Source: Lingula anatina (lineage: Eukaryota > Brachiopoda > Lingulata > Lingulida > Lingulidae). Taken from it: 64,000 bases of DNA. Made by a program: the position numbers and the translations under genes. Each line of letters opens with the position of its first letter. Within the stretch, counting starts at the first letter, position 1. The stretch spans positions 86,131-150,130 of the forward strand of contig NW_019775973.1 in NCBI RefSeq assembly GCF_001039355.2. Reading direction: 5' to 3'. A model generated the notes under the pieces. It saw only the letters and a list, made by a program, of their open reading frames with translations. It ran no database searches and was not told the origin of the DNA. Shown in pieces: positions 61,801 through 64,000 of the stretch.

Positions 61801-63314
61801 TTTCGTATTAAACTATGAGTCCAATTTTTTATAAAAAAAACTTTAATCGGCTGTCTTTTCAAGAATTTCATTCCCTTTATTGAGTTTCAATCATGTCTGA
61901 AATGTGTGCAATAATCTTTTAGTGTTATTAGTTTATCTATTTCTTGTTTATCTGACGATCTATTTATAAAATTTTAATCAAAATTTAGTTTCAAGATATA
62001 TACGACGTCATAAATCGTGAACATGGAAGTTAGCAAATGTGAATTTATGCAATTAAAAAGAGCCCTATCTGTATATGCCAAACATAAAATAACAATTAAA
62101 TTAAAACGAGTTTAAAACCGCTTATCTTTATTGTAGTCTATCGTTCTAGCACAAGAAATTTCTGTCGATAATATAGGCCATCATATTATATATTCATTTC
62201 TATTAATTTCATCCAACGATATGGTTTTTCTGTGTCCTAAATTGTATTCTTAGGCTAGAATTGTCCACAAAAAAGAAGCCAAAGGTGGTAGTGCTGTCGT
62301 ATTAGAAAAGAAAAAAATGAAATACTCACCACTCTCGCTTTCCCGTCTGTCCTCCAACATGGTCGACTCGGCGCCATTGGCGGCCCCTTGGGAAGGTCCA
62401 CTGAGAGCTGCCGTCCACGGCGACATGTCGGGGGGAGTCATATAGATCTGATACCCGGCCATTTTAGACGTGTAGAGGTTCTCAGGCGTGCGGTGAGCAG
62501 CGGTGGGACCACTACTATACGTCGCCTCGGGATATTTGGCCATGTCCGCGGATGATCTGGCGTTGGGGTCCATGTGTGGGCCATACGGGTACCTTCCACC
62601 GGCGTTCCCCGGGGAGCTGTAGCCTTCTCCCTGATGCCAGGTGCTGGCTTCGTGAGGGGAGGCGTACTGGCTGTACGCACGAGGCGAGGGGACGTACAGT
62701 CCGCGCGAGGCGTACACCCCCTGTCCCCCGGCGTCGTAGTACCCTGCGGAATAAGAGCCGCTGGACAGCATAGCCGCGTTGGTTGGGGTGTGTGGCTGTG
62801 GGGAGTTGCTGTATTGGTGCACCCCTGTCATCGGGGAGTTAGTCAAAGTGGCCAAGTTGCTCGAGGAGAAGGAGCTGGTCACCACTGGCGTCGGTTCGGC
62901 ACCAACAACGGCCGTCGCGTGTGGAGAATTCAGGCTGTTAAAAAAGCCTTCCACTTCCTCCGTCTGTAACAGCGCTGGGTTGTGACCGCTGGGATAAGGT
63001 TGCACCCCCTCTGGACCCTGGGGATTGGAACTGCCTCCACCTTTGCCTTTAACGTTGGCTGGAACCGCCTTGTTGCCCTTACTGTCGTGATCTGAGGGGC
63101 GAGGCTGTGGCACCTCTACCTTGCAGTGACTTGCCGGCGTGGCACCGTTCTCCGCCTTCACCTTCACCTGGGGGGCGTTGGCGGTGCTGGTCGCGTCTCC
63201 CCTGGTGGCCGATTTAAGGTCACTTTTAGTTTTGACTGGAGGTGGGGTCGAATCCTTGGGCGTTGTCGCCGCTGCCCCCCTACTCCATTTTGCGTCTTTT
63301 GTGTCCGTGGCCAT
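49193..63314 (-). CDS. GATA4/5/6: GATA4/5/6-class zinc-finger transcription factor
   Basis: Seven coding exons join in phase to 696 aa: 63314-62330, 54150-54017, 53315-53148, 52035-51898, 50698-50593, 50099-49962, 49614-49193. Exon 1 encodes a 328-residue Ser/Gly/Pro/Tyr-rich region. The N-finger is C341-x2-C344-x17-C362-x2-C365 ([16 protein letters not shown]). The C-finger is C443-x2-C446-x17-C464-x2-C467 ([23 protein letters not shown]), followed by the basic tail [29 protein letters not shown] and RKRKPK place it with GATA4/5/6 rather than GATA1/2/3; these factors direct endoderm and mesoderm genes by binding WGATAR. Odd points: the N-finger is followed directly by VNNGLTSPM instead of the usual NG-x-NRPL basic tail, and the protein is longer than typical GATA4/5/6. 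The C-terminal 185 residues are low-complexity and lack recognisable domains. Confidence 0.95.
50784..50882. repeat. About 100-bp repeat, second copy
   Basis: The partner of 48176-48275, in the intron between GATA exons 4 and 5. Divergence is moderate. Neither copy has a reading frame. Confidence 0.7.
51898..52035 (-). other. GATA C-finger exon
   Basis: A 138-nt exon of 46 codons (430-475) that begins with six glycines and encodes the whole DNA-binding C-finger. The donor is CACCAG|GTAAGAG. The basic tail needed for DNA contact comes from the next exon (50698-50593). Confidence 0.95.
52843..52898. repeat. (CA)n(GA)n compound microsatellite
   Basis: CA repeat to about 52865, then GA repeat, in the intron between GATA exons 3 and 4. 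A shorter CT run at 52753-52775 lies upstream. Confidence 0.95.
53480..53740. mobile_element. Inverted-repeat element between GATA fingers
   Basis: The ends CCCCATTCCCATCGA and TGTAAATGGGG and the inner CTGAGTGCAATCAGCTTAAC against TTAAACTGATTGCATTCAGC are inverted complements. Related to the GATCGAT-ended family. It occupies most of the short intron between the N-finger exon and exon 3. Confidence 0.6.
54017..54150 (-). other. GATA N-finger exon
   Basis: A 134-nt exon encoding residues 329-373. The zinc ligands and core are intact, but the exon ends at HKMRT|GTAAGACGG and the next exon does not supply the conserved N-R-P-L basic stretch. No better acceptor encoding that stretch was found in the 701-bp intron that follows. 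Confidence 0.93.
58050..61409 (+). CDS. Candidate antisense micro-exon pair in GATA intron 1
   Basis: 58050-58074 reads ATG GCT GAA TTA GAA ATA GGA GAA G, then the donor GTGAGT, with a favourable start context (CAAAATGG). 61380-61409 follows an ATATTTCAG acceptor and ends AAAA|GTAAGT. The phases match, giving [18 protein letters not shown]. No third exon could be found within the window. It may be the 5' end of an overlapping plus-strand gene or chance. Confidence 0.22.
59101..59345. promoter_or_regulatory. Candidate enhancer: GATA, FOX, SOX and TALE words
   Basis: A GC-rich island in AT-rich intron DNA. It contains TGATTGATTGAC (PBX/MEIS-like, 59101), TGATAAGG (59195-59202) and CTGATAATG (59225), a forkhead site GTCAATATTTACC (59254-59266), and CCATTGTTC (SOX, 59305-59313). 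Its position in intron 1 of a GATA4/5/6 gene fits an autoregulatory GATA-FoxA endoderm module. Evidence is motif-only. Confidence 0.45.
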
Positions 63315-64000
63315 TGCTCAAGTACGGCAGAATTTAAGCATGTCTGTCGCCTTCCTTAAAAAGAATGGAAGTTTTGTAGTCTCAAATTTAGCATTATTTA
63401 TTGGAAATATTTTCTCATACCTTCAGTTTATTGGATATTTTTGACGAATTTCTCTTGCATTTTAGAATAAATTTGCCGAAATTAATGTCAAAATATTCCA
63501 TATTCCATGAATTTCTACCTGGTTTGGCCATTTTGTCCCAGAACAAGCCGCATTGAATATGCCTTCCGGAGGAAATGGTCAAAACAACTCAAAACTCCCT
63601 TCGTCCGAGATACGAAAATGGCTCCAAATTTTTGTGCCGTTCATAAGAACACAAATCAACAGGAGAATGTCCCCTTTCCTCCAGATTTTCGCACTTACCT
63701 TAGACGCTTAAAACGGAAGCCATTTTTGAGGCAGGTGTAAAATCCAATATGGCTTCCCACGGGCCGCGGCCTCACTGCTCACAAATATGTAAATGAGCTT
63801 AAGAACCCTATACCAAGTATTGGTTGTATGGCTCGGGGTCATCTGCACAGACGCTGAAAGGTGTCTCTCACCTGTAACGCCGCGTATTTCACGAAAATGG
63901 CGTCTCAACGAGCCCCACCTATGCCGTGTACTATTCCAACACAAGCCCATAATAAATTGGTAAAATTTCCTTCAAATTTAAGCCGACGAATTGAAAAAAA
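63315..64000. promoter_or_regulatory. GATA upstream region with AAAATGGC cluster
   Basis: Presumed 5' UTR and promoter of the GATA gene. Five AAATGGC or ATATGGC words in either orientation (63531, 63617, 63718, 63745, 63895) resemble YY1 sites. An octamer-like ATATGTAAAT lies near 63785. Plus-strand frames opening at some of these ATGs (for example MASQRAPPMPC at 63896) are too short to support a gene before the window ends. Confidence 0.4.

Larger units (their letters stand above)
54151..62329. other. GATA intron 1, 8.2 kb
   Basis: AT-rich, with no minus-strand coding exon found. It contains a GC-richer block with GATA, forkhead and SOX words (59101-59345) and a candidate plus-strand micro-exon pair (58050 and 61380). 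Long first introns of developmental regulators often hold enhancers. Confidence 0.6.

Noticed and set aside
62552-62985. Plus-strand frames within the GATA first exon
   Set aside because: Antisense shadows caused by the GC-rich coding bias of the minus-strand exon.
63507-63740. 77-codon plus-strand frame upstream of GATA (includes MAPNFCAVHKNTN)
   Set aside because: The start faintly recalls a THAP motif, but the spacing of cysteines and histidines does not fit and no splice structure follows.
1-64000. CRISPR arrays, tRNA or rRNA genes, intact transposase or reverse transcriptase
   Set aside because: I read both strands for these and found none. The repeats are microsatellites and short non-autonomous elements.

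Overview
This is eukaryotic nuclear DNA from a bilaterian animal. The genes are intron-rich with GT-AG splice sites, the spacers are AT-rich and full of microsatellites, and there are many short inverted-repeat (MITE-like) elements. The gene set (a GATA4/5/6 factor, ECHDC3, a secreted DUF885 protein), the style of the repeats and the frequent TACATGTA-type words suggest a marine invertebrate, most likely a lophotrochozoan such as a mollusc. That placement is inference; no marker in the window settles the species.

Six protein-coding loci could be built exon by exon, each with reading phase conserved across every junction. (1) 4443-5768 (+): an intronless type II membrane protein with a DDD motif, resembling a Golgi glycosyltransferase. 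(2) 6148-18444 (-): a complete 16-exon, 632-aa secreted DUF885 protein with the HExxPGHH and EGWALYAE signatures. (3) 23195-37488 (-): a 7-exon, 442-aa single-pass type I membrane protein of unknown family with a lysine-rich cytoplasmic tail. (4) 38078-42089 (+): ECHDC3, 8 exons, 329 aa, divergent from gene 3 across a 589-bp spacer. (5) 43159-46565 (-): a 7-exon, 254-aa secreted protein with four copies of a six-cysteine module, one exon per module, tail-to-tail with ECHDC3. (6) 49193-63314 (-): a 7-exon, 696-aa GATA4/5/6-class transcription factor whose 8.2-kb first intron holds a candidate enhancer and a candidate pair of opposite-strand micro-exons.

The first 4.4 kb is non-coding. It carries a diverged tandem duplication of the 5' flank of gene 1, broken up by several inverted-repeat elements. 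DUF885 intron 1 (13751-18368) holds microsatellites and a few coding-like segments that do not belong to DUF885. The intergenic stretches 18445-23194 and 46566-49192 show only repeats and no gene I can support. Assembly flaws are visible: a 235-bp gap (6775-7009), four Ns in a homopolymer (11203-11206), and a perfect 213-bp duplication on either side of a single N (33635).

The genes do not form a pathway; they are ordinary neighbours. The most unusual items are the duplicated decoy 3' splice-site units inside ECHDC3, the phase 1-1 exon array of the six-cysteine protein, a MITE inserted 6 bp past a DUF885 splice donor, and a GATA N-finger whose usual basic tail is missing. No tRNA, rRNA, CRISPR or intact transposase gene was seen.
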